A DNA stretch of 64,000 nucleotides from positions 1 to 64,000 of the forward strand of contig JAQVCM010000015.1 of assembly GCA_028689775.1 (NCBI GenBank), read 5' to 3'. The notes beneath the pieces were generated by a model. That model saw nothing but the letters and a program-made list of their open reading frames with translations, did not search any database and was not told the origin of the DNA. Made by a program: the position numbers and the translations under genes. Source of the stretch: Crocinitomicaceae bacterium. GTDB lineage: Bacteria; Bacteroidota; Bacteroidia; Flavobacteriales_D; Crocinitomicaceae. Below are positions 49,901-59,202 of the stretch, piece after piece. Within the stretch, counting starts at the first letter, position 1. Each line of letters opens with the position of its first letter.

Positions 49901-52435
49901 ATGATTAAATTTCTAATGTTTTCATTCCTAATCTGTTCTCAACTGATTGTGGCGCAAACTTCTAATTTTCGATTTAAGAAATTACTAGAAACGGATCCAA
50001 CGACTCCCATTTCTTTCGCTATTAAAAACGAAGGAGCGAAGACACTTGAATATTTAAGGGATCATCAAATCAATCCGAAATTCATTACGAAAAATTGGGT
50101 TTACGTAACTGTTTCACCTCAAAAGATCGCAAATGATCAGGAAAAAGGTTCGATCAGTCAATTCCATTTTGAATTTGCGCCACCAAGTATTTTAAACGAT
50201 GCAGATACGGCTCGATTTGTTCATCACGTGAACGAAGTGCATGCAGGATTTGGAAATTTGCCGCAGGCTTATACTGGGAGAAATGTTGTGATGGGCTATG
50301 TTGATCAAGGATTGGATTGGAATCATCCTGATTTTAGAGATGCAAATAACGTCTCAAGAGTAATCAGATATTGGGATCATACGGCAAATTCAAATGCTTC
50401 TTCTCCAGCTCCTTATGGCTACGGTCAAATTTGTGATTCAATTACAATTGCCAGTGGAACATGTCCCTATTCTGAATCCACAACGGGTCACGGAACAACT
50501 GTTACGGGTGCAGGTTCTGGAAATGGTCGAGCAAATGGACTTCAAAAAGGCATGGCACCAGATTCTAAAATTATCGTAGTAGAAACCAATTTCAATTTGC
50601 CAAATTGGACATTGACCGTGGCAGATGCATGCGATTATATTTTTAAAACAGCAGATTCACTTGGACTTCCTGCGGTTGTCAATTTAAGTGTAGGAAGTTA
50701 TTATGGTTCACATGATGGCAAGGATGCAGCATCTGAAATGATGGAAGCATTGATAGCAGAAAAAGGAGGAAGAATTATTGTTGGAGCAGCAGGAAATGGA
50801 GGAAATCAAGGTAAATATCATTTACACGGAACTGCAACTACTGACACTTCATTTGTTTGGTTTAAGAACAATCCAAACAATCAAATAGCTCCAAATTCAA
50901 TTTATTTTGATTTATGGGCGGATTCAGTTGCTTTTAAAGATGTTCTATTTGGCTTTGGTGCTGATAAACCAGGTCCAAATTATAAATTTAGAGGATATTC
51001 AAACTTTCATCCCGGTTCGGTTACAGCGGTTCAACCACTTCGCGACACGATTTACAGTCCATTAGGAAACCGTTTGGCGGTTGTAGAAGTGTACACAGAA
51101 ATGATCAATTCCACTTTTCACATGGAAGCTTTGATCACGCGCTTGGATTCAAGTAATTATTTGTTTCGATTTGCCACAACTGGTTCAGGAGAATATGATC
51201 TTTGGAGTGGTTCGTGGGCTCAGTTGAATGACATGGTCACCAACATTCCTTCGCCAATTGATTATCCGGCAATCTTGAATTACCAACTGCCAGATAGTTT
51301 GCAAACCATTGTTTCTTCTTGGAATTGCTCTGATAAAATCATTTCAGTAGGAAACCTAAGAAATAGAAAAACACATACCAATAAAAATGGTGCTCCTTAT
51401 GTAACGACGGAAACTTCTCCGGTAGGCAAATTGAGCTCCAATTCTAGTAAAGGTCCATCGAGATTAGGAGTTGTAAAACCAGATATTTCTGCATCTGGAG
51501 ATGTGATGCTTGCCGCGGCACCGCTTCCTTTGTTGAATAATCCAGCTAACAATGGTTCGATTGATATCGATGGATTACACGCTCGAAATGGCGGAACTTC
51601 AATGGCATCACCAATTGTAGCTGGAATTGCAGCTTTGTATTTAGAGAAATGCAACACTTCGACTGCCGCTGATTTCAAAAGAGATTTAATAAACAATGCC
51701 TTTTCAGATTCTTTTACCGGAACGGTTCCAAATTATGGTTACGGTTACGGAAAAGTGAATGCATATAAAACGTTGGTTTATGCAGCAGAATTAATTCACG
51801 ATTCGGTTTATTGCGGAGTTGCAACGCCAATTACAGCGTTTGCAGGAACAACCATGGATTCCGTTTTATGGTCGACTGGTTTCTCTGGAAATCCAATTTT
51901 GGTGAATCAAGAAGGAACCTATACAGCCAACATTTATTATAATGGAAATTGTGAAGCCATCGCGATAGCAACACTAACAGTTGGAACGTATCCAGCAGTT
52001 CCAACAACCACTATTTCTGGAAATACCTTGACAGCATCAACTTGTAATAACTATCAGTGGTATAAAAATGGAATCTTGATGCCGGGCGAAACAAATCAGA
52101 CTTTAACCATTACATCAGGAGGAGATTACACCGTAGGTACCAGCAACGCTTCTGGTTGTACTTCTTATTCATTGCCGATCAATTCAACCTTGAGTGTGAA
52201 GGAAATTACTAAGAACGAAGTTCAGGCTTTCCCTAATCCGACGAAAAACATCATCAATTTGAAAGGTATTTTAGAAAACGATGAACTTTCTTTGTGTGAT
52301 GCTTTGGGCAAACGTATTCAGATTAAGTATCTATCTAGTAGTGTTCTAGACTTATCAGGAGTTCAGAAAGGAGTTTATTTTTTAACAGTAAATCGCAAAT
52401 CAGAAATTTTTTATCTGAAATTAATTCGAAATTGA
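49901..52435 (+). CDS. S8 subtilisin-like protease with T9SS type A sorting domain
   Basis: 844 residues. Signal peptide MIKFLMFSFLICSQLIVAQ, a propeptide of about 85 residues, then a catalytic domain with all required residues: Asp in GYVDQGLDWNHPDF, His in TTGHGTTVTGAGSG, oxyanion Asn in VGAAGNGGNQG and Ser in NGGTSMASPIVAG. A large insert separates His/Asn from Ser. Two Ig-like segments follow and the C terminus is a type A sorting domain (AFPNPTKNIINL, GVYFLTVNR). It is expected to be exported by Sec and then the T9SS to act at or outside the cell surface. Confidence 0.95.
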   Translation: MIKFLMFSFLICSQLIVAQTSNFRFKKLLETDPTTPISFAIKNEGAKTLEYLRDHQINPKFITKNWVYVTVSPQKIANDQEKGSISQFHFEFAPPSILNDADTARFVHHVNEVHAGFGNLPQAYTGRNVVMGYVDQGLDWNHPDFRDANNVSRVIRYWDHTANSNASSPAPYGYGQICDSITIASGTCPYSESTTGHGTTVTGAGSGNGRANGLQKGMAPDSKIIVVETNFNLPNWTLTVADACDYIFKTADSLGLPAVVNLSVGSYYGSHDGKDAASEMMEALIAEKGGRIIVGAAGNGGNQGKYHLHGTATTDTSFVWFKNNPNNQIAPNSIYFDLWADSVAFKDVLFGFGADKPGPNYKFRGYSNFHPGSVTAVQPLRDTIYSPLGNRLAVVEVYTEMINSTFHMEALITRLDSSNYLFRFATTGSGEYDLWSGSWAQLNDMVTNIPSPIDYPAILNYQLPDSLQTIVSSWNCSDKIISVGNLRNRKTHTNKNGAPYVTTETSPVGKLSSNSSKGPSRLGVVKPDISASGDVMLAAAPLPLLNNPANNGSIDIDGLHARNGGTSMASPIVAGIAALYLEKCNTSTAADFKRDLINNAFSDSFTGTVPNYGYGYGKVNAYKTLVYAAELIHDSVYCGVATPITAFAGTTMDSVLWSTGFSGNPILVNQEGTYTANIYYNGNCEAIAIATLTVGTYPAVPTTTISGNTLTASTCNNYQWYKNGILMPGETNQTLTITSGGDYTVGTSNASGCTSYSLPINSTLSVKEITKNEVQAFPNPTKNIINLKGILENDELSLCDALGKRIQIKYLSSSVLDLSGVQKGVYFLTVNRKSEIFYLKLIRN

Positions 52436-52465
52436 TTGTTTTCACCTAATAACTTCTTATTTTTG
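52436..52465 (+). promoter_or_regulatory. promoter of the DUF5606 gene
   Basis: TTG (52436-52438) and an exact -7 box TATTTTTG (52458-52465) spaced by 19 bases, 20 bases before the ATG. Confidence 0.7.
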
Positions 52466-52485
52466 ACATAAATATTTTATAAAGC

Positions 52486-53076
52486 ATGAATTTATCAGGG
52501 ATAATTGCAATTTCAGGTCGCGCTGGCCTTTACAAAGTGATCGCACAAGGAAAAAATAATTTAATTGTGGAATCATTGGATGACAGAAAACGTTTTCCAG
52601 CATACGCTTCAGATCGTATTTCAGCCTTGGAAGACATCAGTATTTATACATACGATGAAGATGTAGCTTTAAAGGAAATAATGGATTCGATCTACAAGAA
52701 AGAAAATGCTGGTGAAGCAATTTCTCACAAAGCGGATCAAAAATCATTAGAGAGTTATCTGTTGGAGATTTTACCAAAATACGACAAAGAGCGTGTGTAT
52801 ATTTCTGATATCAAAAAAATATTCCAATGGTACAACATCCTTCACAAAGCAGGAGAGTTGAAAATGGAAGAAACGAAAGAAGTAGCAGAAATTTCAACAG
52901 AAGAAACTGACGCAACCGAAACAGAAACAAAGAAAGAAACTGCTAAAAAGCCTGCTGCTAAAAAAGCTCCAGCGAAGAAAGTAACGGACAAGCAAGCTGC
53001 TCCAAAAGTTACTGCTAAATCTACTGGAAATAAAAAAGTTGCAACTCCTAAATCAGGAACAAGCAGAGGAAAATAA
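52486..53076 (+). CDS. DUF5606-family protein with lysine/alanine-rich tail
   Basis: 196 residues. Residues 1-125 are the DUF5606 domain (MNLSGIIAISGRAGLYKVI, VESLDDRKRFPAYASDRISA, YISDIKKIFQWYNILHKAG), conserved in Bacteroidota. Residues 130-196 are a low-complexity tail, first acidic (ETDATETETKKE) then rich in KPAAKKAPAKK-type words, like histone H1 or HU-type extensions that bind DNA or RNA. The mixture suggests a nucleic-acid-linked role but none is known. Own promoter and terminator. Confidence 0.9.
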   Translation: MNLSGIIAISGRAGLYKVIAQGKNNLIVESLDDRKRFPAYASDRISALEDISIYTYDEDVALKEIMDSIYKKENAGEAISHKADQKSLESYLLEILPKYDKERVYISDIKKIFQWYNILHKAGELKMEETKEVAEISTEETDATETETKKETAKKPAAKKAPAKKVTDKQAAPKVTAKSTGNKKVATPKSGTSRGK

Positions 53077-53096
53077 TTTTTTTTACTAAATAAAAG

Positions 53097-53146
53097 AGCG
53101 AGTGCTGCTGATTGAGATAAACTCGATTGATGGTACTCGCTTTTTG
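53097..53146 (+). terminator. terminator of the DUF5606 gene
   Basis: AGCGAGT pairs with ACTCGCT across a 31-base loop that itself can fold (GAGATAAACTC), followed by TTTTT. Confidence 0.65.
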
Positions 53147-53277
53147 ATTATACACCATTCGGATTATGAAATAAGCCATAACAATAGTTTGACACACCTG
53201 CGAAGCAAGCAACGCAGTTAAATGAAAATGACTATAAATGGCGATACCATATGATTTTAAAAAACAATTATAGACAT

Positions 53278-55002
53278 ATGAAAATTAATGCACCAAAACG
53301 AACATTCATCGCAGCAGATTTAAACTTGCAAACGTGGGAAGATATTCAATCCTATTTCATTGACTTGAGAGATCGCAAAATTTCTTCACAAGCGGAATTT
53401 GAGAAATGGTTGCAAGATCGAAGTGAGCTGGATGCTGTATTAGAAGAAAATGCAGCGTGGCGATACATTAAAATGACCATCGATACCCGCATTCCAGAAT
53501 TGACGGAAGCCTATACGTATTTCGTTACAGAGATTCAACCAAAATTAGCACCTTTTGAGGACTTGTTGAATCGCAAAATGATGGAATCTGAATACATTTC
53601 AAATCTTTCAGAATCAAAAGAATACAGCTTGTTATTTAAACGAGTTCAGCAGGATTTAGATTTGTTTCAAGAAAAGAACATTGCTTTGGACGCAGAGATT
53701 AGCGAACAGTCGCAGGAGTTTGGCGCTATTTCTGCCGCTCAGATGATTGAAATCGATGGCGAGAAAATGACGATGCAGAAAGCTTCTGTTCTGTTGAAAA
53801 ACCAAGATGAAGCAATTCGTAAACAAGCATTTGAACTGATGGGCGAACGCAGGTTGCAAGATGCTGAAAAATTGGATGATTTATTTACAGCCTTGATTAC
53901 GAAAAGACATCAATTGGCTGTCAATGCAGGATTTGATAATTACAGAGATTACAAATTAAAGTCTTTGGGAAGATTTGATTATACGAAAGAAGACTGTTTT
54001 GATTTTCACGATTCCATTCAGAAACACATTGTTCCTTTGGTGAAGAAAATTCAACAGAAACAAGCTGATTTATTAGGTGTAGAAAAAATTAAACCGTGGA
54101 ATTTAGAGGTTGATCCACTCGGAAAAGCTGCTTTGAAACCGTTTGAAAATGGCGAAGAGTTGCTCAATGGAACCATCAACATGTTTGATAAAATTGATAC
54201 CTATTTCGGAGATTGTATTCGCACAATGAACGAAATGGGACACTTGGATTTGGAATCGAAATTGGGAAAATCTCCTGGAGGTTACAATTATCCGTTGTAT
54301 GAAATTGGTGTTCCGTTTATCTTCATGAATGCCGTTGGAACGTTGAGAGATTTGGTGACGATGGTGCATGAAGGCGGTCACGCAATTCATTCGTTTTTAT
54401 CAAGAGATCTGAAATTGACTGGCTTTAAAAATTTACCTTCAGAAGTTGCTGAACTGGCTTCGATGTCGATGGAATTATTGAGCATGGAACAGTGGGACGA
54501 ATTTTTTCCGAATCAAGAAGAACTGAAAAGAGCCAAAATTGAACAGTTGGAAACCATTTTAAAAATTCTTCCATGGATTGCAACGATTGATAAATTCCAA
54601 CATTGGATTTATGAAAATCCAACACACGCTGTGGACGAACGCCAGCAAAAATGGGAGGAAATCACTTCAGATTATGGAACTGGTTTGGTAGATTGGAATG
54701 GCTATGAGCAATATAAGGTTCGTGCGTGGCAAAGACAATTGCATTTGTATGAAGTGCCTTTTTACTACATCGAGTACGGAATTGCGCAACTTGGAGCTTT
54801 GGCAATTTGGAAAAATAGCAAAACCAATCACCAAGAAGCAATTGAAGGATATAAAAATGCGTTGACTTTGGGTTATACGCGTGCAATTCCTGAGATTTAT
54901 GAAACTGCAGGAATCAAATTTGATTTTTCAGATTCGTACTTAAAAGAAATTGCAACATTTGTGGAGGCAGAATTAGAGAAGGTAGAGCAAGGAAAAGTTT
55001 AA
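53278..55002 (+). CDS. pepF: M3-family oligoendopeptidase F
   Basis: 574 residues from ATG 53278 (MKINAPKRTFIAADLNL); an alternative start 27 bases upstream is less likely. The zinc site HEGGHAIHSFL (HExxH) is at about residue 375, with the downstream Glu ligand in LPSEVAELASMSMELL. LEENAAWRYIKMTIDT near residue 55 is typical of the short M3B type. It degrades peptides in the cytoplasm. Monocistronic. Confidence 0.93.
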   Translation: MKINAPKRTFIAADLNLQTWEDIQSYFIDLRDRKISSQAEFEKWLQDRSELDAVLEENAAWRYIKMTIDTRIPELTEAYTYFVTEIQPKLAPFEDLLNRKMMESEYISNLSESKEYSLLFKRVQQDLDLFQEKNIALDAEISEQSQEFGAISAAQMIEIDGEKMTMQKASVLLKNQDEAIRKQAFELMGERRLQDAEKLDDLFTALITKRHQLAVNAGFDNYRDYKLKSLGRFDYTKEDCFDFHDSIQKHIVPLVKKIQQKQADLLGVEKIKPWNLEVDPLGKAALKPFENGEELLNGTINMFDKIDTYFGDCIRTMNEMGHLDLESKLGKSPGGYNYPLYEIGVPFIFMNAVGTLRDLVTMVHEGGHAIHSFLSRDLKLTGFKNLPSEVAELASMSMELLSMEQWDEFFPNQEELKRAKIEQLETILKILPWIATIDKFQHWIYENPTHAVDERQQKWEEITSDYGTGLVDWNGYEQYKVRAWQRQLHLYEVPFYYIEYGIAQLGALAIWKNSKTNHQEAIEGYKNALTLGYTRAIPEIYETAGIKFDFSDSYLKEIATFVEAELEKVEQGKV

Positions 55003-55073
55003 AATTAAGTTAGTTTATGAGGTTCTCATCAGCTGCTCTTGATTTGGTCAAAAAATAAAGTTAATTTTACAAC

Positions 55074-55526
55074 ATGTCAGAAAAACAAGTTAACATTCGC
55101 AATAAGAAAGCACGTTTTGAATATCATTTAATGGATGTTTATGTGGCTGGTATGCAGTTAACTGGAACGGAAATTAAAAGTATTCGTAAAAGTAAAGCTT
55201 CGATCATGGAGTCTTATTGCGTTTACGATCGAAATGAAGTTTGGATTCGAAACATGCACATCACGGAATACGACAACGCTTCTTTTTACAATCACCGACC
55301 GAGAACAGATCGAAAATTATTGCTGAATAAGAAAGAAATCAAAGAAATCGCAAAATTCTTATCTGTGAAAGGAAATACCTTGATTCCACTTAAATTGTTT
55401 ATCTCTGAAAAAGGATGGGCAAAATTGGAAATCGCGACAGCAGTAGGAAAGAAATTACACGACAAACGGCACGATATGAAAGAAAAAGACGACAAACGTG
55501 AAATGGATCGTGCGCTGAAAAAATAA
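55074..55526 (+). CDS. smpB: SsrA-binding protein
   Basis: 150 residues: VNIRNKKARFEYHLMD, GMQLTGTEIKSIRKSKASI and the C-terminal basic tail GKKLHDKRHDMKEKDDKREM are diagnostic. SmpB escorts tmRNA to stalled ribosomes; its tail takes the place of mRNA. TAATTTTAC, a relative of the -7 box, lies just before the ATG. Confidence 0.97.
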   Translation: MSEKQVNIRNKKARFEYHLMDVYVAGMQLTGTEIKSIRKSKASIMESYCVYDRNEVWIRNMHITEYDNASFYNHRPRTDRKLLLNKKEIKEIAKFLSVKGNTLIPLKLFISEKGWAKLEIATAVGKKLHDKRHDMKEKDDKREMDRALKK

Positions 55527-55597
55527 GAATTTAAAAGTTTTGTATTTAATTTAAGTTTCTGATCTTAAAATCATTAACCTCTTGTTTTTTTTGGAAA

Positions 55598-56479
55598 TTA
55601 GATAAATCCAAGTGTCAGCAGATGCAACCAGCGATATTGACTCAAAACAATGTAAACAGCAAAAGCGGTAAAGAAATATTGGCTAAAATAATACGACATG
55701 TAAAACGTGCTAGATCGTTTTTTATACCGATACGTCAATCCTGGAATGAGTAACACGATGGATAAAAAAGGAAAGAGGTTTACTACTGAAAAATCGACAG
55801 GATATACAGTAGTTTCATAATATTCGTGTTTCACTTCAATTGGATTGTGGAATATAAATGAACGTTTTACCTTCACGAGTGGCCAAGCTCTCAACTCTTC
55901 CGACATGTGGAAATCAGCCAAATACATGAGAAGATTTTTATCGGTACCAACCTCTCGAATGTTGCTGTATGTTATGCCATTATACAGCTTAGTAGAGGCA
56001 AATTCAATGATGTGATTTTCTTCGCGTGTCGGTAAAATCGTATCAACGATAAGCACCATTCCGACAATGAAAGAGATACTAGAAGAAATTTTGAAAATCT
56101 TCCAACGCATTCCACTGGTGAATCTTTGAAAAGATTGTTCAGCAGCGATTTTTTTATTTCGCATGTACTGTTGATACCTTTCTCGACCCTGTCGATAGCG
56201 CTCATCTCGCTGTTCTGCAGCACTTTTTGTACTTGTTTGAGCGTACGAACTACCACTCGAACTTCTTTCTCTGATGTTTTGAGTTGGTCTGGCAGCGCTA
56301 TCATCCATTAAGATTTGATACGCTTCCGTTAAATCTAAAAATAATTGATTCGCTTTTGGATCTGGGTTTTTATCAGGATGAAACTTCATCGCCAATTTAC
56401 GATACTGCCGCTTTACTTCCAATTTGGTAGCTGTTTCCGTTAAACCAAAAACCTCATAATATCTTGCTTTCCAACTCAA
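55598..56479 (-). CDS. membrane-anchored J-domain protein
   Basis: 293 residues. Residues 5-65 form a J-domain (YYEVFGLTETATKLEVKRQY, FHPDKNPDP with the HPD triplet), then a Ser/Gln-rich linker, an Arg-rich helix and three membrane helices (about 130-150, 230-250, 262-285). It should recruit DnaK to the inner membrane. The start is TTG 56479, directly after the stop of the menE-like gene, consistent with translational coupling. Confidence 0.87.
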   Translation of the reverse strand: MSWKARYYEVFGLTETATKLEVKRQYRKLAMKFHPDKNPDPKANQLFLDLTEAYQILMDDSAARPTQNIRERSSSGSSYAQTSTKSAAEQRDERYRQGRERYQQYMRNKKIAAEQSFQRFTSGMRWKIFKISSSISFIVGMVLIVDTILPTREENHIIEFASTKLYNGITYSNIREVGTDKNLLMYLADFHMSEELRAWPLVKVKRSFIFHNPIEVKHEYYETTVYPVDFSVVNLFPFLSIVLLIPGLTYRYKKRSSTFYMSYYFSQYFFTAFAVYIVLSQYRWLHLLTLGFI

Positions 56480-57487
56480 TTAGATTTTGTTTTTTAAAGT
56501 TTCAATGCGATTTACTTTTCCACTATTTGTTTCTGAAAAGCTTTTTACCCAATAGATTTCTTTAGGTGTTTCATACAGCGTAACTTGACTTTTAATTTCT
56601 TCCAGAAGTGTGCTGCTATCTTCTTTTTCTGATTCGATCAAAATGATAATTCTCTCTCCAAGTACTTCGTCTTTTTCTCCGGCAATGAAAAAGCGATTTT
56701 CAATCAAATGACTAATTTTACGTTCAATTAACTCAGGATGAAACTTAAATCCACCACTATTAATCGCAAAATCTGTTCTACCTAACCAATGAAAATGCTT
56801 GTGGTCTATTAATTCAATTTGGTCATTGGTTTCCAAGATATTTATACCTAAAAGAGGAGCGTGGATGATCAAATTCCCTTGATCGGATTGTGAAAAAGTA
56901 ATTTGTTCCAATCCTTCAAATGCTTGCCTTTTTTCGCTTCCCATTTTTCGAATGGCGATGTGCGACATGGTTTCTGTCATACCAAAACTTTCAAAAAATT
57001 GGCAGCTGAATTTTGTGGTTTGACGTTCTAAATCAGCAGAAACTGGAGCGCCACCTACTAGTAAACGTCGAACTAAATTTATTTTCTCTGGATTTTCATT
57101 GATGACGGTTAATAATTGCATTGGAACCATGGAAATAAAGGCAATCGGAAAATCGATTTCTTTTAAGGGATTTCGTTGCGGATCGATGACGATTAATTCC
57201 ATTTGGTGTAAAATCGCTCTTATAATCAACATCTTACCACCAATTGTAGCGGGAGATAAAGCCAAAACAATCTTTTCAAAAGGTTGAAAATTAAAATATT
57301 TACCCGACATTAAGGCAGAATTTCTCATTTTAGATTTATCCAACGAAATCGTTTTTGGGTCACCAGTAGAACCTGAAGTTTTTGATTCCATCGTGAGTGA
57401 ATCAGACTTCCATTCTTGAATAAAACGATCTATTTCGGAAATTAATGAAGAATCTTTGGTTAAATATTTGATTTTAAATGAACTCAA
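56480..57487 (-). CDS. menE: AMP-binding enzyme, o-succinylbenzoate-CoA ligase-like
   Basis: 335 residues, short for the adenylate-forming family but usual for Bacteroidota MenE. P-loop TSGSTGDPKTISL near residue 38, FESFGMTETMSHIA at the A5 region, and LGRTDFAINSGGFKFHPELIE at A8 with the hinge. The C-terminal lysine is in SGKVNR. It activates o-succinylbenzoate in menaquinone synthesis. No ATG precedes the P-loop, so TTG 57487 is taken as the start. Shares an operon with the J-protein. Confidence 0.87.
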   Translation of the reverse strand: MSSFKIKYLTKDSSLISEIDRFIQEWKSDSLTMESKTSGSTGDPKTISLDKSKMRNSALMSGKYFNFQPFEKIVLALSPATIGGKMLIIRAILHQMELIVIDPQRNPLKEIDFPIAFISMVPMQLLTVINENPEKINLVRRLLVGGAPVSADLERQTTKFSCQFFESFGMTETMSHIAIRKMGSEKRQAFEGLEQITFSQSDQGNLIIHAPLLGINILETNDQIELIDHKHFHWLGRTDFAINSGGFKFHPELIERKISHLIENRFFIAGEKDEVLGERIIILIESEKEDSSTLLEEIKSQVTLYETPKEIYWVKSFSETNSGKVNRIETLKNKI

Positions 57488-57630
57488 TTTTTATGGTATG
57501 ATTGTTGAATGTTTAAAATTACAAAAAAATACAATTTTAAGACAGAATATTTTATTTTGTTGAAAATGTACGATTTTAATGTCTAGCTTTATTTGCTAGA
57601 AAATGATCATTGAATAATAATAGATAAGAT

Positions 57631-58071
57631 ATGAAAAAAGTAATTGCATTGTTTGTTTTAGTAGGTTTTGCTTCTTCCTCATTTATCGCTACGGAGCCTT
57701 CTAATTTAATACAAACAGATTCAGTGGATGAGATTATTTTTTCGCAAATGACCTTTGAACAGGCATTGAAAGAAGCGAAAAAAACAGGAAAATTGATTTT
57801 TCTAGATGCGTATACAGATTGGTGCGGACCTTGTAAAAAGATGAGTGCACATACGTTTACAGATCCAGCAGTTGCTAAATTGTTCAATTCGAAGTTCATT
57901 AATTTGAAAATTGAAATGGAGAAAAATCCAGATGGACCAGAGATTGCGCGTAAATATGCCATTCGTGCATATCCATCTTTGTTGTTTTTGGATGGAAATG
58001 GAAAAGTAATTAAATATGTAGTTGGTTATCAGAATCCTGATCAATTAATTGCTGTCGGAAAATCTTTGTAA
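57631..58071 (+). CDS. secreted thioredoxin-family protein
   Basis: 146 residues: signal peptide of about 20 residues (MKKVIALFVLVGFASSSFIA), then a thioredoxin fold with AYTDWCGPCKKMSAHTF, an intact CGPC active site, and the cis-proline region AIRAYPSLLFLDGNG. Acts in the periplasm as a thiol-disulfide reductase or chaperone. Own transcription unit with a strong hairpin downstream; divergent from the menE operon. Confidence 0.92.
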   Translation: MKKVIALFVLVGFASSSFIATEPSNLIQTDSVDEIIFSQMTFEQALKEAKKTGKLIFLDAYTDWCGPCKKMSAHTFTDPAVAKLFNSKFINLKIEMEKNPDGPEIARKYAIRAYPSLLFLDGNGKVIKYVVGYQNPDQLIAVGKSL

Positions 58072-58076
58072 TTCCT

Positions 58077-58110
58077 TTGCATACTAAAAAAGTCATTTTT
58101 TAGTATGCAA
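58077..58110 (+). terminator. 15-bp hairpin after the thioredoxin gene
   Basis: TTGCATACTAAAAAA pairs perfectly with TTTTTTAGTATGCAA across GTCA, 5 bases after the stop codon. The T-run after it is short, so it may work as a bidirectional terminator or RNA-stabilising hairpin. Confidence 0.8.
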
Positions 58111-58144
58111 TTGTTTTGTTATTTTTACAACAAAACTATTTATT

Positions 58145-58990
58145 TTGGTTAATAAAAAGCACATTCAACACGGTGAATTTAGTCTTTCATATACTTCTTT
58201 TGGAGAAGGTGAAAAAGTTGTTTTGTGCTTACACGGCCACGGTAAAAGTGCCGAAGACTTTCTTTTCCTAGAAGGAAGTGATGTTCGTGTAGTTTCTGTT
58301 AACTTATTCTTCCATGATAAATCCGTTTTTCCAGAAGATCGCATAGAACAGAATCCGGTAGAATGGAATGAAATTCAAGGTGTTTTTGAAAAACTTTTTG
58401 AAGCGGAAAAAATGTCTTCTTACCACATTTTAGCATTCAGTCAGGGCGGAAGATTTGCATTTTTACTCTTAGAACACACACCAAAACGGATTGAAACTTT
58501 TACCTTGTTAGCACCAGATGGACTTAACAATCAGAGTTTTTACAATTGGTCATCGCGACAAAAGTATTTCAGAAAATTGACAACTACATTTGGTAAACAC
58601 CCTGAAAAACTTCAGAAAACTGCCAAAGTGTTAACGCAAATGAAGATGATGCGTCCGAAAGTAAGAGATTTAGTTTATCACTTTACAGCTGAAAAAGAAT
58701 CTTTACACCGTGCTTTTTCTTCTTGGATGGCATTTAGAAAATTAAAGCCAAATCCAATCAAAATAGGAGAGAGCGTCCGCGAAAATCACGTGTCGATTAC
58801 GCTAATAATGGGGAAGTACGATCAAGTTATTCGCACCAAACAAGCCAAAATCTTCTTCAAAAACGCTGGACTTCCTGAAAACATCATTGAAATCGAAAAT
58901 GGTCACGACTTCTTCAAAGCAGGAGCTGTAGAGAAGTTTATCAAGTTTTTACCGTTTTTGTCTGATGCTGATAAAACTGATTCAGAGTAA
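58145..58990 (+). CDS. alpha/beta hydrolase
   Basis: 281 residues starting TTG 58145 (no ATG before the core). VVLCLHGHGKSAED for the oxyanion loop, LAFSQGGRFAFLL with the nucleophile serine, IMGKYDQVIRTKQA with the acid and IENGHDFFKAG with the histidine complete a typical triad. Substrate unknown; cytoplasmic. It stands alone between the thioredoxin and the E1 dehydrogenase genes. Confidence 0.85.
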   Translation: MVNKKHIQHGEFSLSYTSFGEGEKVVLCLHGHGKSAEDFLFLEGSDVRVVSVNLFFHDKSVFPEDRIEQNPVEWNEIQGVFEKLFEAEKMSSYHILAFSQGGRFAFLLLEHTPKRIETFTLLAPDGLNNQSFYNWSSRQKYFRKLTTTFGKHPEKLQKTAKVLTQMKMMRPKVRDLVYHFTAEKESLHRAFSSWMAFRKLKPNPIKIGESVRENHVSITLIMGKYDQVIRTKQAKIFFKNAGLPENIIEIENGHDFFKAGAVEKFIKFLPFLSDADKTDSE

Positions 58991-59174
58991 TTATTCGAGC
59001 ATACATCGTATTCACTGGTTTAAATAAAATACAATCCTATTTTTATTCACGTTAAGATTGTTATTTATTGTTTTTTTTGAGGAGCGTTTTAGCTTCACAT
59101 CCGTTGCTTTTCGGTACTTTATAAGCAGTACATAATTTTGTTTCCCAGATGCACCTAAAATCATCCCAAATCAC

Positions 59175-59182
59175 TATATTTG
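59175..59182 (+). promoter_or_regulatory. -7 box for the E1 dehydrogenase gene
   Basis: TATATTTG, exact consensus, 20 bases before ATG 59203. The 212-base gap before the gene contains nothing else recognisable. Confidence 0.6.
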
Positions 59183-59202
59183 CAGTTCATTATTTTTAAG
59201 CT